From positions 1 through 64,000 of the forward strand of contig NZ_JAKWJS010000001.1 in assembly GCF_022761115.1 (NCBI RefSeq): 64,000 bases of DNA, written 5' to 3'. Origin of the DNA: Dyella sp. RRB7. Lineage in GTDB: Bacteria > Pseudomonadota > Gammaproteobacteria > Xanthomonadales > Rhodanobacteraceae. Made by a program: the position numbers and the translations under genes. This document shows positions 26,877 to 36,203 of the stretch, piece by piece. The notes below the pieces were generated by a model. That model was not told the origin of the DNA and ran no database searches. It saw only the letters and a list, made by a program, of their open reading frames with translations. Within the stretch, counting starts at the first letter, position 1, and the number at the start of each line of letters is the position of its first letter.

Positions 26877-27273
26877 GATGGTTCTCCGGAAGTCACGTGA
26901 TTGCTCCAGGACTACGCCGCGGCCGTCACCACGCCCATGTCGCTGAAGCGCGTATCAACATGGAAGTCCGATGACGCTTGCGATACTCGGCGCCACCTCC
27001 GTGGCGACGACCGCCGGTGAGGCCCAAGGGCCACACCCATGCCCGCCTCTCAAAGGACGGAGTCGGATATCGCCAACGCAGGGAGCGGGTACATGCATGA
27101 TTGACCAGCAGGTCCCATCTGTATGTACGATGCAACACACATCATGCCGATCGGCGCGCAGGCCAATACCGCGGCCCACGTGAATCGATGCGCATAGACG
27201 GGAAGAAGCGAATCACCGCGACGAGAGTCCTCAGGACGGATCGATAGCCATCCTGAAGATGATCCATGGACGC
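26877..27273. other. Intergenic stretch, no supported gene
   Basis: Overlapping short frames on both strands show no family features. Nothing recognisable. Confidence 0.5.
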
Positions 27274-27600
27274 CTAATGACTGAGCGCGATTCCCGTGAT
27301 GACGCCAGTAGTGATTGCAACCAGCAAGAAATCGCCATTGTCACTGCGAACCCAGTTATAACCGCGCGGCGGCTCGCGCAAATGCTCGGATCGCCAGTCC
27401 GACACGACATAGCGGTTGTCACGATATTCGCCGGGGATGGTGCCGCCCTTCCTATACCAACCTTCATGAGCGCCCCGGTCATGCATCACGGCATTGCCCT
27501 GATGCTGTTCATTATCGCCGCGGTGGTCATCTTGCTGTGCGAAAGCCGTACTGGATAGCAGTAGCGCGGCACATAGAGCGAGAGCGAGTTTCGTTTTCAT
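27274..27600 (-). CDS. RcnB-like periplasmic protein
   Basis: A 108-residue protein with a signal peptide (ends STAFAQ) and the RcnB-type C-terminal pattern: WYRKGGTIPGEYR, YVVSDWRSEHLREPPRGYNWV and a final hydrophobic LLVAITTGVITGIAL segment. RcnB proteins act in nickel/cobalt homeostasis with the RcnA efflux pump; no rcnA is seen here, so the role is uncertain. It has an AAAGGA site before the ATG. The His- and Gln-rich stretch after the signal may bind metal. Confidence 0.82.
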   Translation of the reverse strand: MKTKLALALCAALLLSSTAFAQQDDHRGDNEQHQGNAVMHDRGAHEGWYRKGGTIPGEYRDNRYVVSDWRSEHLREPPRGYNWVRSDNGDFLLVAITTGVITGIALSH

Positions 27601-27882
27601 GATGTGTGTCCTTTGTCAAAGCCGGACTTGTAGCGAGGCCACAAGTCAAGGGCAGCGGCAAATGTCGGAGCACGCGCCTGCTCGGAGGCTAGACCGTACC
27701 GAAGGCATGACTGCTGCTTGCTCAGCATGGGCGTGCAGTGCCTGCGTATCTGTGCGGTGAACAACACAGGACTTACCGTCGCGGTCCGCCTTTGTGTCGA
27801 AACGCCGGAATCGCCGTAACGCCTGCGTCTTGTCGAAGGCGCTCGCTGGCTGGCGAACTACCGTACTTGACAGACCCACCGC
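27601..27882. other. Intergenic stretch, no supported gene
   Basis: Short frames only. Nothing recognisable. Confidence 0.4.
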
Positions 27883-28116
27883 TCAATGTTGCAAGCGGTC
27901 TCTCTTGAGCGGCTGCCCTTCAGCCGCCGAACGCCAGGCACACGCCTGGCAGCCGCACCCACCCGCGCAGGGATCGACACAGACAGGCCTGCATCGACAC
28001 GGCACAAGCCGGGATGCACCCTTGCGCACCACAAAGAAGTCGGCGATATCGAAGTAGCCACCCGTTGATGGATAGCGGAGCTGGCCTTCGCCGGTCGGCT
28101 CGGAATGCGCTGTCAT
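27883..28116 (-). CDS. Possible small cysteine-rich protein
   Basis: A 77-residue frame whose ATG at 28116 has GAGGGG at six bases. The middle carries a cluster of cysteines (CRCRPVCVDPCAGGCGCQAC: eight Cys in 20 residues), which could bind metal in a neighbourhood of metal genes. No family is recognised and the C-terminus is basic and nondescript. A speculative call. Confidence 0.3.
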   Translation of the reverse strand: MTAHSEPTGEGQLRYPSTGGYFDIADFFVVRKGASRLVPCRCRPVCVDPCAGGCGCQACAWRSAAEGQPLKRDRLQH

Positions 28117-28329
28117 AGGAAGCCCCTCAGATAGGCATTCATCATACGACCGCATCCGTTACTTATTCAGTGGGCGGCCGCCGGCGGTGCGCGGATGCCA
28201 CTGACAAAGTCCACCATGGCCTTCATCACGTCGCCTGCCCTGGGTCGAATACGGCCAACGTTTCCGCTTATGCATTCTGTGCACATAGGGCGGCTGCATA
28301 GTCCGTCGTGCTGACATGAACCACCGAGC

Positions 28330-29028
28330 ATGAGGGTGTCAGACGTGATCAGTTTCTACGAAACGGTTTTGCGACTGCTCGCGGCGGCCCTGTGCGGCGC
28401 CGTCATCGGGGTGAACCGGAGCCGGCTGGAATGGGCCGCCGGCATGCGCACCCATATGCTGGTCAGCTTGGCTATCATCGTCTCCGCCTATGGATTCCAG
28501 CACGCACTGACCTATGAACACGTGGTGCTCGATCCCTCTCGCATCGCCGCGCAGGTGATCAGCGGCATCGGTTTCCTGGGCGCCGGCACCATCCTGTTTT
28601 TACAGCGAGAGCAGGTGGTCAGAGGACTCACTACCGCCGCGGGCCTGTGGGCCGTGGCGGCCGTGGGCTTGGCCGCTGGCGCCGGGCTGTTTGCGGCGGC
28701 GTTCACCACCACAGCCATCTTGTGGATCATCCTGGCCTTGCTCAAGCCGCTGGAGCATCGCTTCGTGCGCCCGCGCGGCCAGCACACGGGAATCATGATC
28801 GAACTGGGCTCGGGCGCCACGCTGGCCGCCATCGAGCATGTCCTCGACGATTTCCATGTACCTATCCGGCAGATGCGCTTGCGCCGTGCCCCCGATGGCC
28901 TGGACAGCGTCGACGTTCGATTCGCCTTGCAGGTCGATTCGGCCAAGCTGACCGACATGGCCGATGCCTGCCGCAAGGTCGACGGCGTGACGCAGGTACA
29001 AATCACCCTGCCTGGCCGGCAGCCATAA
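28330..29028 (+). CDS. MgtC/SapB family protein
   Basis: A 232-residue protein: four or five N-terminal helices (residues 8-135) with LLAAALCGAVIGVNRSRLEWAAGMRTHMLV and SGIGFLGAGTILF, the MgtC signature, followed by a soluble ACT-like C-terminal domain (about 155-230). MgtC proteins affect survival in low magnesium and acid, partly by acting on the F-ATPase. In the same neighbourhood as an atypical NRAMP protein, which together may form a magnesium-related group. No Mg riboswitch was seen upstream. Confidence 0.88.
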   Translation: MRVSDVISFYETVLRLLAAALCGAVIGVNRSRLEWAAGMRTHMLVSLAIIVSAYGFQHALTYEHVVLDPSRIAAQVISGIGFLGAGTILFLQREQVVRGLTTAAGLWAVAAVGLAAGAGLFAAAFTTTAILWIILALLKPLEHRFVRPRGQHTGIMIELGSGATLAAIEHVLDDFHVPIRQMRLRRAPDGLDSVDVRFALQVDSAKLTDMADACRKVDGVTQVQITLPGRQP

Positions 29029-29151
29029 GCCAGGCCAGCGCCTGCGGCAGGAAACGTGCGGGTGGGCCAGCATTGCCATGGCTTGCGCGCCCATGGCAGT
29101 GGCCAGGAGTTGATGCCGCGCACGCGCCCCATCAATGTCCTGCGCAAACCC

Positions 29152-30744
29152 TCAAAGGTTGTCCGCCGCGGTACGCGGCGAGGCCACGGCAAGCAACGCC
29201 AGCACGATGGCCAACACCAGGTAAGCCCCCGTGAACTGCCAGACCAGCTGGCGCTGCGCCTCATCCAGCGACCACGGCAGATAAACGCCGCCGCTCAGCT
29301 GCACCGAATGGATGATGCCGAACACGCTCAGCGCGCCGCCCAGCAGCAATACCCCGGTAGCGCGCCAGGGCCGGCCATCGATCAACGCCACCAGGAAGCT
29401 GGCCCAGATCATCGAGGTAATGATGAAGCCGTTGCCGAGGACGGTGATCACCGCCAGTTCGGACATGCCATGGCTGCGGTCGGCGAACAATGCCGCGAAG
29501 CGGTCGCTCGCCACGTAGGTGGGATCACTGAGCTTGATCGTCACCATGCGTGCAATGGCGGGGAAAAAGCTGAACACCACGGCAGCCGCATAACGCATCG
29601 GCGTGGCTTCGAATGCCTGCACGGTGATGCCAATGGCCACGAAAACCAGGATCGGCGCCAGCACCGACAACGGCAGCAGCTCGACCAGATTGGATAGGTA
29701 ACCGAACACGCCACCAAGACCAATCACCAGCCCGGTCAGCAAGGTGTAGCCGCTGCGCGCGCCCATCGCCTTGTAGGACGGCTGGCCGATATAAGGCGTG
29801 GTCTGCGCCACGCCGCCGCAAAAACCCGCCACGAGGGTGGCCAAGGCCTCCACCAGAAGGATGTCCCGCGTGCGGTAGTCATCGCCCGCGGCGCGTGCGC
29901 TTTCGGTGACGTTGATACCGCCCACCACCATGAGCAGACCGAACGGCAGGATCAACGGCAGATACGGCGTGGCCGCCGCCAACCCGTTGAGCCATTGCAA
30001 GGTCGGCCACGGCAGCGCAAAACGCCACTGCCAGGCGACCGGCGGGTGATAGCCATGGCCCAGCCAACCCAGTGGGCCGAGTCCGTAGTACAACAGCGCG
30101 GCGACCACGAATGCCACCAGCACTCCGGGCAACCCCAACGGCATGCGCGCCCGCGCCACCAGCGCGTACAGCACCACGCCCAGGCCGGCAAAACCCACCA
30201 GCGGCACCTTGAGTATCTCGATCAGCGGAAAAAAGCCCATCAGCACCAACGCGATACCTGCGATGGAACCGAGCAGCCCCGCACGCGGCACATGTCGTTG
30301 CACCATGCCACCAAAGAACGACAGCACAAACTTGAGCACGCCCATGATGACCAGCGACGCCATGCCCAACTGCCAGGTGGCGATGGCGGCGTCATGCTCG
30401 CCCAGGCCGCCCTGCTTGAAATGCACAAAGGCCGGGCCGAGCACCAGCAACGCCATGCCTATGCTGGTGGGTGCATCCAGGCCCAACGGCATGGCCGTGA
30501 CATCATCGCGGCCAGCGCGTCTGGCCAGCCGACGCGCCATCGCGGTATAGGCGAGGTTGCCTAGCAGCACCCCGAACGTGGTTCCCGGGAACATGCGCAG
30601 GAATACGATATCGGCGGGAAAGCCGAAGATGCCGACCAATGCCGTGGCAAGGAAAGCCATGATCGACAAGTTGTCGACCAGCAGGCCAAGAAAACCGTTG
30701 AGATCACCAGGCGAAAACCAGCGTTGCGGGCGCACTGCACTCAT
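29152..30744 (-). CDS. NCS2/xanthine-uracil-type permease
   Basis: Inner-membrane transporter of 530 residues with 12-14 helices. DNLSIMAFLATALVGIFGFPAD and GGVAQTTPYIGQPSYKAMGARSGYTLLTGL resemble the AzgA/uracil-permease superfamily core; the last part is a 2-helix extension. Substrate unknown, possibly a purine or another small organic solute. Start ATG 30744 follows the lipoprotein stop by one base, so the two are translationally coupled. The pair is divergent from a TonB-dependent receptor, suggesting outer-membrane entry followed by inner-membrane uptake. Longer start 30936 would overlap the lipoprotein gene and is rejected. Confidence 0.8.
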   Translation of the reverse strand: MSAVRPQRWFSPGDLNGFLGLLVDNLSIMAFLATALVGIFGFPADIVFLRMFPGTTFGVLLGNLAYTAMARRLARRAGRDDVTAMPLGLDAPTSIGMALLVLGPAFVHFKQGGLGEHDAAIATWQLGMASLVIMGVLKFVLSFFGGMVQRHVPRAGLLGSIAGIALVLMGFFPLIEILKVPLVGFAGLGVVLYALVARARMPLGLPGVLVAFVVAALLYYGLGPLGWLGHGYHPPVAWQWRFALPWPTLQWLNGLAAATPYLPLILPFGLLMVVGGINVTESARAAGDDYRTRDILLVEALATLVAGFCGGVAQTTPYIGQPSYKAMGARSGYTLLTGLVIGLGGVFGYLSNLVELLPLSVLAPILVFVAIGITVQAFEATPMRYAAAVVFSFFPAIARMVTIKLSDPTYVASDRFAALFADRSHGMSELAVITVLGNGFIITSMIWASFLVALIDGRPWRATGVLLLGGALSVFGIIHSVQLSGGVYLPWSLDEAQRQLVWQFTGAYLVLAIVLALLAVASPRTAADNL

Positions 30745-30745
30745 C

Positions 30746-31195
30746 TCAGAACGACACCTCAGCGGGCTGGGTAACGCGCAGTACCGATTGGTCGCCGGTG
30801 CGCTGCTTCCAGGCCGCGCGTATCGCCTCCACCTTGGCGCGATTGGCGGCGGTATCCGGGTAATCGACGACCAGCATTTTCGAACGCAGCCGCTCCGGTG
30901 CTGCCTGCCCCTTGCCCTGCCACTGGCCGTATACATCGACGACGCTCAACCCATCCGGGAAACGCGGCGTCACCTCGGTATCGAGAAAGTCGCGCCAACG
31001 CTGCTCGCTGACGCCGTTGGCCGGGTCATCGGCAATGCCGAGTCCGAAATACAACCGCGTATCCACCCAGCCCTGCGCCTGGGCGGGATGCGCCACATCA
31101 CCCTGCAAGGTAGCCGAGGTCGGCGCGACGGCGGCCGCACAACCCGAAAGAAGCGCTACCGCCAGCACGGTCGGCGCAAAACGCAAATGCCCCAT
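30746..31195 (-). CDS. DUF3574 lipoprotein
   Basis: A 149-residue protein with a lipoprotein signal (LALLSGC-type lipobox, VALLSGC at 16-22) and a DUF3574 domain: TRLYFGLGIADDP, SEQRWRDFLDTEVTPRFPDGLSVVDVYGQW and SKMLVVDYPDT. Function of the family is unknown; it is probably attached to the outer membrane facing the periplasm. Start ATG 31195 has AAGGAA at five bases; the longer frame to 31288 lacks a signal. First gene of an operon with the permease. Confidence 0.85.
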   Translation of the reverse strand: MGHLRFAPTVLAVALLSGCAAAVAPTSATLQGDVAHPAQAQGWVDTRLYFGLGIADDPANGVSEQRWRDFLDTEVTPRFPDGLSVVDVYGQWQGKGQAAPERLRSKMLVVDYPDTAANRAKVEAIRAAWKQRTGDQSVLRVTQPAEVSF

Positions 31196-31543
31196 GGCTA
31201 TTTCCTTATGATTATTTGGACATCTATACGCATAAAGCAAAAAACATCTTTCGACGTTCGCAAAGTATTGACAACATATATTGCGCAATGCAACAAATAA
31301 CTGCCGGCCGCGACTCGGGCTGCGCCCACTGCCAGCAGTACCCTGGGGACCAGGCTAGTTGAACATGACGCACCACACGCTTGAGAACCCGCACGCGCCG
31401 CATGGCATCACCATGCGGCGATGTTGCCTGGGCTTGAGCCCCTAGCCGCCGCTTCATCCCTCCGTCCGTCTTCATCCCCTATCACGTTCGGCGCAGCCAT
31501 GGCGGCTTGCGCGACGGATCGTTGCACGCATAAGGAACCAAAC
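31196..31543. other. Divergent promoter region, TonB receptor and DUF3574 operon
   Basis: No gene. It contains a perfect -35-like TTGACA (31268-31273) without a clear -10 on the plus strand, and an ATTGCGCAAT palindrome (31280-31289). Both divergent transcripts should start here. Confidence 0.4.
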
Positions 31544-34000
31544 ATGTCGCTTCGTCACGATGCATGGCCGCGCGCCCGCCTGCTTGCTGTTGCCGTCGCC
31601 AGCGTATTTGCTGCGTCACCGGCCCAGGCACAGTCGCTGCCCGCCGATAAGCAGGCCACGACCCTGGACCAGGTCGTGGTCACCGGCGTCCGGGCAAGCA
31701 ACCGCACCTCGCTGGACTCGCCGGTGCCGGTGGACGTACTCACCGAGCAGGACCTGCGCAGCGCCGGTGCCGTCAATGGCGAGCTGGGCGCCGCGCTTGC
31801 CGTGCTGCTGCCGTCGTTCAATTTCCCGCGCCAATCCAACTCGGGCGGATCGGACCATGTGCGCGCCGCGCAGTTGCGCGGCCTGTCGCCGGACGAAGTG
31901 CTGGTGCTGGTGAACGGCAAGCGCTTTCACACCTCGGCGCTGGTCAACACCGACACCAAGATCGGCAACGGCACGACGCCCGTGGACTTCAATGCCATCC
32001 CCATCAGCGCCATCAAGCGCATCGAGGTATTGCGCGATGGCGCGGGTGCCCAATACGGCTCCGATGCGATTGCCGGCGTCATCAACATCATCCTCAAGGA
32101 TACGCCCAAGGGCGGCGAGGTGACGGCGGACTATGGCGCCTACCATACGCACTTCAGCCCGACCGACCGCGAGATCACCGATGGCCAGGGCGGCTATGCG
32201 GCCGCCGACTTCGGCACCACGCTGGGCGGCACCGGCTTCTTCCATGCCGGCGTGGAAACGAGCCACCACGCCGGCACCAATCGCGCGGGTGACGACACCG
32301 TGCCGGATTTCATCGCCGATCCGACCCCGGCCAACCTCGCCCTGCGGGGACAACGCAACTATGCGGCCGGCGATCCGCCCAACGAAAGCTACAACGGCTG
32401 GCTCAACAGCGAACTGCCGTTGAACGAGCATGCCAGCCTGTATTGGTTCGGCACTTATACGCAGCGGCATACCATCGGCGACAACTATTTCCGCTATCCC
32501 GACAGCGATGCGAACGTGCCGTCGATCTATCCGGATGGCTATCTTCCGCAATCCATTGGCCACAACCGCGACGCCCAGACCGCCGGTGGCATACGCGGCA
32601 CGCTGGGCGAGTGGAGCTACGACGGCAGCTTGAACTGGGGCAGGAACGCCTTCGACTACGACCTCAGGGATTCGCTCAATGCCTCGCTGGGCGCGGCAAG
32701 CCCCACCTACTTTCACATCGGCAGCTATGCCTTCAACCAGGGCACGGCCAACCTGGATGCCAGTCGACAGTTCGAAGTGGCGGGACGACCGCTGAGCCTG
32801 GCGCTTGGCGGCGAGTATCGCTATGAAAACTTCAGCACCGGCGCCGGCGACCCAGCGTCCTACGCGGTGGGTCCCATCGATGCACCCGCCGGGGCGCAGG
32901 CCGGCGGCGGCCTGCAGCCGCAGGACGCGGCCAATCTTTCGCGTCGCGTACAGGCGGCATATGCCGAAGTGTCCAGCGATATCACCGACGCCTTCTTTGC
33001 CGACGCCGCCGGACGCTACGAGCACTACAGTGACTTCGGCGGCAACTGGAGCGGCAAGCTGAGCGCGCGCTGGGAATTCACGCCCGGCTTCGCGTTGCGC
33101 GGCGCCGCTTCCAACAACCTTCGCGCGCCATCGCTGAGCCAGATCGGCTATGAGGCCACCACCACCGGCTATGGCGCCGATGGCAAGCTCGTCACGGGTC
33201 GCATCCTGTCGGTCAACGATCCACTGGCGCGCGACCTGGGCGCGCAACCGCTGAAACCGGAGAAATCGCGCAACTTCAGCCTGGGCATCACCGGCCAGCT
33301 GGGCAGCGCGTTCGACTTCTCCCTCGACGCCTATCAGATCGCCATCGATCACCGCGTCACCTTGTCCGAGACGATCGACAACGATGGACTGGAGCAGTAC
33401 ATCCAGCAGAATTTCGGCGTGGCCGGCGTGCAGAGCGTGCAGTTCTTCACCAATGCGGTGAATACCATCACGCGCGGCGCCGAACTGGTAGGCAATTACC
33501 GCACCTTGGTCGTCGATGGCAACCTGCTGCTTACCCTGGCCTATAGCCACAACAACACGCAGATCCGCAGCGTGGAGGCCACGCCGGCGGCGCTCATCGC
33601 GGCCGGCGCGGATAACGTGCTGTTCGGCGTCGAAGCGCGCAATACGCTGACCGATGCCGCACCGCGCCAGCGCGGCAGCTTTACGGCCAAGTGGGACAAC
33701 AAGCACTGGGGCCTGCTTGCCCGCGTCACCCGCCAGGGCGCCACCACCCGCGTGTTCGATTTTGGCGACGGTTACATCCCGACGCAGACCTACGTGCCAC
33801 GCTTCCAGCTGGATGCCGAGGTCGAGTATCGCGTGACGGATCGGCTCAGCTTTGCGCTGGGCGGCGACAACATCACCAACCAGTACCCCACCCGCTCCGA
33901 CAGCGACATCAACTACGGCGGCAATTTTCCGTACGACGTGATCTCGCCGATCGGCAGCAACGGCGCGTACTGGTACGGACGGGTGCGCTACACATTTTGA
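31544..34000 (+). CDS. TonB-dependent outer-membrane receptor
   Basis: An 818-residue receptor with a signal peptide (ends AASPAQA), a TonB box like TLDQVVVTG, a plug domain with QLRGLSPDEVLVLVNGKRFH and IKRIEVLRDGAGAQYGSDAIAGVINIILK, and a barrel ending VRYTF. It resembles the siderophore/organic-nutrient receptors abundant in Xanthomonadales. Start ATG 31544 has AAGGA at seven bases. It is divergent from a lipoprotein and an NCS2-like permease, so it may import a substrate that the permease then takes across the inner membrane. Substrate unknown. Confidence 0.92.
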   Translation: MSLRHDAWPRARLLAVAVASVFAASPAQAQSLPADKQATTLDQVVVTGVRASNRTSLDSPVPVDVLTEQDLRSAGAVNGELGAALAVLLPSFNFPRQSNSGGSDHVRAAQLRGLSPDEVLVLVNGKRFHTSALVNTDTKIGNGTTPVDFNAIPISAIKRIEVLRDGAGAQYGSDAIAGVINIILKDTPKGGEVTADYGAYHTHFSPTDREITDGQGGYAAADFGTTLGGTGFFHAGVETSHHAGTNRAGDDTVPDFIADPTPANLALRGQRNYAAGDPPNESYNGWLNSELPLNEHASLYWFGTYTQRHTIGDNYFRYPDSDANVPSIYPDGYLPQSIGHNRDAQTAGGIRGTLGEWSYDGSLNWGRNAFDYDLRDSLNASLGAASPTYFHIGSYAFNQGTANLDASRQFEVAGRPLSLALGGEYRYENFSTGAGDPASYAVGPIDAPAGAQAGGGLQPQDAANLSRRVQAAYAEVSSDITDAFFADAAGRYEHYSDFGGNWSGKLSARWEFTPGFALRGAASNNLRAPSLSQIGYEATTTGYGADGKLVTGRILSVNDPLARDLGAQPLKPEKSRNFSLGITGQLGSAFDFSLDAYQIAIDHRVTLSETIDNDGLEQYIQQNFGVAGVQSVQFFTNAVNTITRGAELVGNYRTLVVDGNLLLTLAYSHNNTQIRSVEATPAALIAAGADNVLFGVEARNTLTDAAPRQRGSFTAKWDNKHWGLLARVTRQGATTRVFDFGDGYIPTQTYVPRFQLDAEVEYRVTDRLSFALGGDNITNQYPTRSDSDINYGGNFPYDVISPIGSNGAYWYGRVRYTF

Positions 34001-34153
34001 AAGCGGCGCCGGCCGTTGCCCTCGTTGCGGACCGGATCAACGACTGCTGCCAGCGGTTGTCAGCACAGGTGAACGCGAAGCGGTCCGCCGGGTAGGTTTC
34101 GCCGGCTTCCGCAGGCATCATGGATGCATCGTTCCCCTGCCCCGGCTGCGTCC

Positions 34154-35038
34154 ATGTCATCACGCTCCATCGTTGCTCCGGTCGCGCTTGCGGTCGGCCT
34201 GCTGTTGATCAGCATGGTTTCGTACCAATGTGGCGCATCGCTGGCCAAGCACCTGTTTCCGCAGGTCGGCGCGCAGGGCGCCACCGCCTATCGGCTGGGG
34301 TTCAGCGCGCTGATCCTGCTGATGTGGCGGCGACCATGGCGCCGGCTGGGCAGCCCGCGCGACTGGCGCGTGCTATGGGGCTATGGCCTCGCGATGGGGG
34401 CGATGAACCTGGTGTTCTATATGTCGCTGCGCACGATCCCCCTGGGCATCGCGGTGGCGCTGGAATTCACCGGGCCGCTGGTGCTCGCCCTGCTCGGTTC
34501 GCGCCGGCTGCTCGACTTCGTCTGGATCGCGCTGGTGGTGGCCGGACTGGCTCTGTTGCTGCCGCTGCGCGAGCAAATGCATGGACTCGATCCGGCCGGC
34601 GTGCTGTATGCGCTTGCCGCGGGCGTGGGCTGGGCGCTGTATATCGTGCTGGGGAAGAAGGCAGGTGCTGCCTATGGCGCGGATGCCGTGACGCTGGGCA
34701 CCTCGATCGGCGCCTTGCTGGCGATCCCGTTCGGTGTCGCGCATGCCGGCGGCGCACTGCTGTCGCCAGCGTTGCTGCCCTATGCGCTGGGCGTGGCAGT
34801 GCTCAGTTCGGCCCTGCCGTATTCGCTGGAGATGGTCGCACTGACCCGGCTGCCCGCGCGCACGTTCAGCACCTTGTTGAGCGTGGAGCCGGCCATCGCG
34901 GCGATTGCCGGCGTGGTGTTGCTCGGCGAGCAGCTCAGCGCGCTGCAATGGCTGGCCATCGTGGCGATCATGGTGGCGGCGGCCGGCACCGCATTGAGCG
35001 TGCGTCGCCCCACGTTGACCGAGCCGCTGGCCAACTGA
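34154..35038 (+). CDS. rhtA: EamA-family (RhtA-like) exporter
   Basis: DMT-superfamily inner-membrane protein of about 294 residues with ten helices in two EamA repeats. RTIPLGIAVALEFTGPLVLALLGSRR and LSSALPYSLEMVALTRLPARTFSTLLSVEPAIAA match the RhtA (threonine/homoserine exporter) subgroup. ATG 34124 gives a longer product; I use 34154, where the first helix starts sooner. The symbol is a family-level assignment. It stands between the TonB receptor gene and an unrelated membrane protein. Confidence 0.82.
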   Translation: MSSRSIVAPVALAVGLLLISMVSYQCGASLAKHLFPQVGAQGATAYRLGFSALILLMWRRPWRRLGSPRDWRVLWGYGLAMGAMNLVFYMSLRTIPLGIAVALEFTGPLVLALLGSRRLLDFVWIALVVAGLALLLPLREQMHGLDPAGVLYALAAGVGWALYIVLGKKAGAAYGADAVTLGTSIGALLAIPFGVAHAGGALLSPALLPYALGVAVLSSALPYSLEMVALTRLPARTFSTLLSVEPAIAAIAGVVLLGEQLSALQWLAIVAIMVAAAGTALSVRRPTLTEPLAN

Positions 35039-35300
35039 GCGTCGCCCACAAGTGCGGCGGCAGCGACGCGCCCGGCTGGGAGTGGGGTTAAAGTAGCGCG
35101 GGTGGCGTTCGGGCCAGGCGCCCGGGGATGGAGGCTTCGATGAACCTTCGATCGCGCGAAACCGGCTGTACCGATGGCGACGATATCGGCGCAGCCCCTT
35201 TCACACGCCGCGTGCGAGCGTCATCAACATCTTCTTTTTTTCGACCTGGGTAGCTGTTTGCTCCGCCGCGCCGGAACTCATCTGGCAGGGCTTTCTTACG
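35039..35300. other. Intergenic or upstream coding stretch
   Basis: The frame of the following membrane protein is open back to about 35163 (reading a hydrophobic INIFFFSTW stretch) but has no ATG, GTG or good ribosome site in that part. Either the first helix starts at a weak codon here, or the 5' end carries a frameshift. Confidence 0.4.
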
Positions 35301-36008
35301 GTGATCCATCATTTCAGCTGGATCACCGTATGGTCGGCGGTTCTGGTCGGTTCCATCGTGGCCTTCTTCGTGGAGCCGTTGACGGAGCGCCTGCGAAACC
35401 TGAGCCTGCAACTCTCGCACCGACATAAAACTGCCACGCACGCCACCCTATCGGCTTTCGCTTTTGCCGTGCTGGCGGTCCTCGTGCATGAGGCCATCAC
35501 CAGCTACGTGCTGGCCGCCAAGACCAGCGAACACGCCAGCGACAGTCTCTTTTCGGCGATATCGGTGGTCTTCCAGTGGGCGTGCATTCCGTTCATGACA
35601 ACCATCGCGTGGTTCTGCGCCTATGGCCGGTGGTGGATCGGCCTGCTCGCACTGCTGCTGGCCTTGCTGGCCATCGCGCTGGTGGGCGTGGTCTTTGAGT
35701 GGGACATCCAGGACATCCTCACCACCGCCATTCCCTGCACGTGCATTCTCCTGGTCGGCTTTGTCCATATGCGCAAGCACCTTGACCAGCAGGTGCTGTC
35801 CCGCTGCGCCCTGCTGACGGCCGCCATCGCATTGATATGGCTGGTCTCGGCGGGGTTGCTGCAACTCATCCTTTCGCTGTTTGCGCCGAAGGGCATGTAC
35901 GTCTACACACGGATCGAATACGTGATCGATGTTCGCTTCTACCTGGGCTGGATCATTGGACTGGCCGTCGCCCCCAGGCCGGCGGTTTCGCATGCCGCCG
36001 GGGCCTGA
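35301..36008 (+). CDS. Polytopic membrane protein of unknown function
   Basis: About 235 residues with six hydrophobic segments (roughly 7-25, 46-66, 84-98, 104-122, 128-142, 160-186) and a last one near 212-225. No family recognised. The start is uncertain: GTG 35301 is used, but the same frame continues upstream through a hydrophobic stretch, so the true protein may have one more helix. It ends about 195 bases before a SLOG-SLATT fusion gene on the same strand, with a GC-rich hairpin between them (near 36099-36121), so the two may or may not be transcribed together. Confidence 0.6.
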   Translation: MIHHFSWITVWSAVLVGSIVAFFVEPLTERLRNLSLQLSHRHKTATHATLSAFAFAVLAVLVHEAITSYVLAAKTSEHASDSLFSAISVVFQWACIPFMTTIAWFCAYGRWWIGLLALLLALLAIALVGVVFEWDIQDILTTAIPCTCILLVGFVHMRKHLDQQVLSRCALLTAAIALIWLVSAGLLQLILSLFAPKGMYVYTRIEYVIDVRFYLGWIIGLAVAPRPAVSHAAGA

Positions 36009-36203
36009 GCTGTGAACGCATGGCACTCCCGCGCGGGTGGCGCGACAGCTCAATAAATATGACTCGCGCCACATTTTGCGTGATAGGCTTGGCCGGTCCG
36101 GGCCTGCGCGCCCGGGCCAGCGGCGCTTGATCTTCAGACCGGTGTATGGGGATTTCCCGGCAAAGGAATGCGTGACCTCGTGCAGGTTCGCTCGGAGGCT
36201 GCC

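Noticed and set aside
36168-36203. Earlier ATG for the SLOG-SLATT gene
   Set aside because: The ATG at 36204 has a good GGAGG at five bases and begins the SLOG domain directly.
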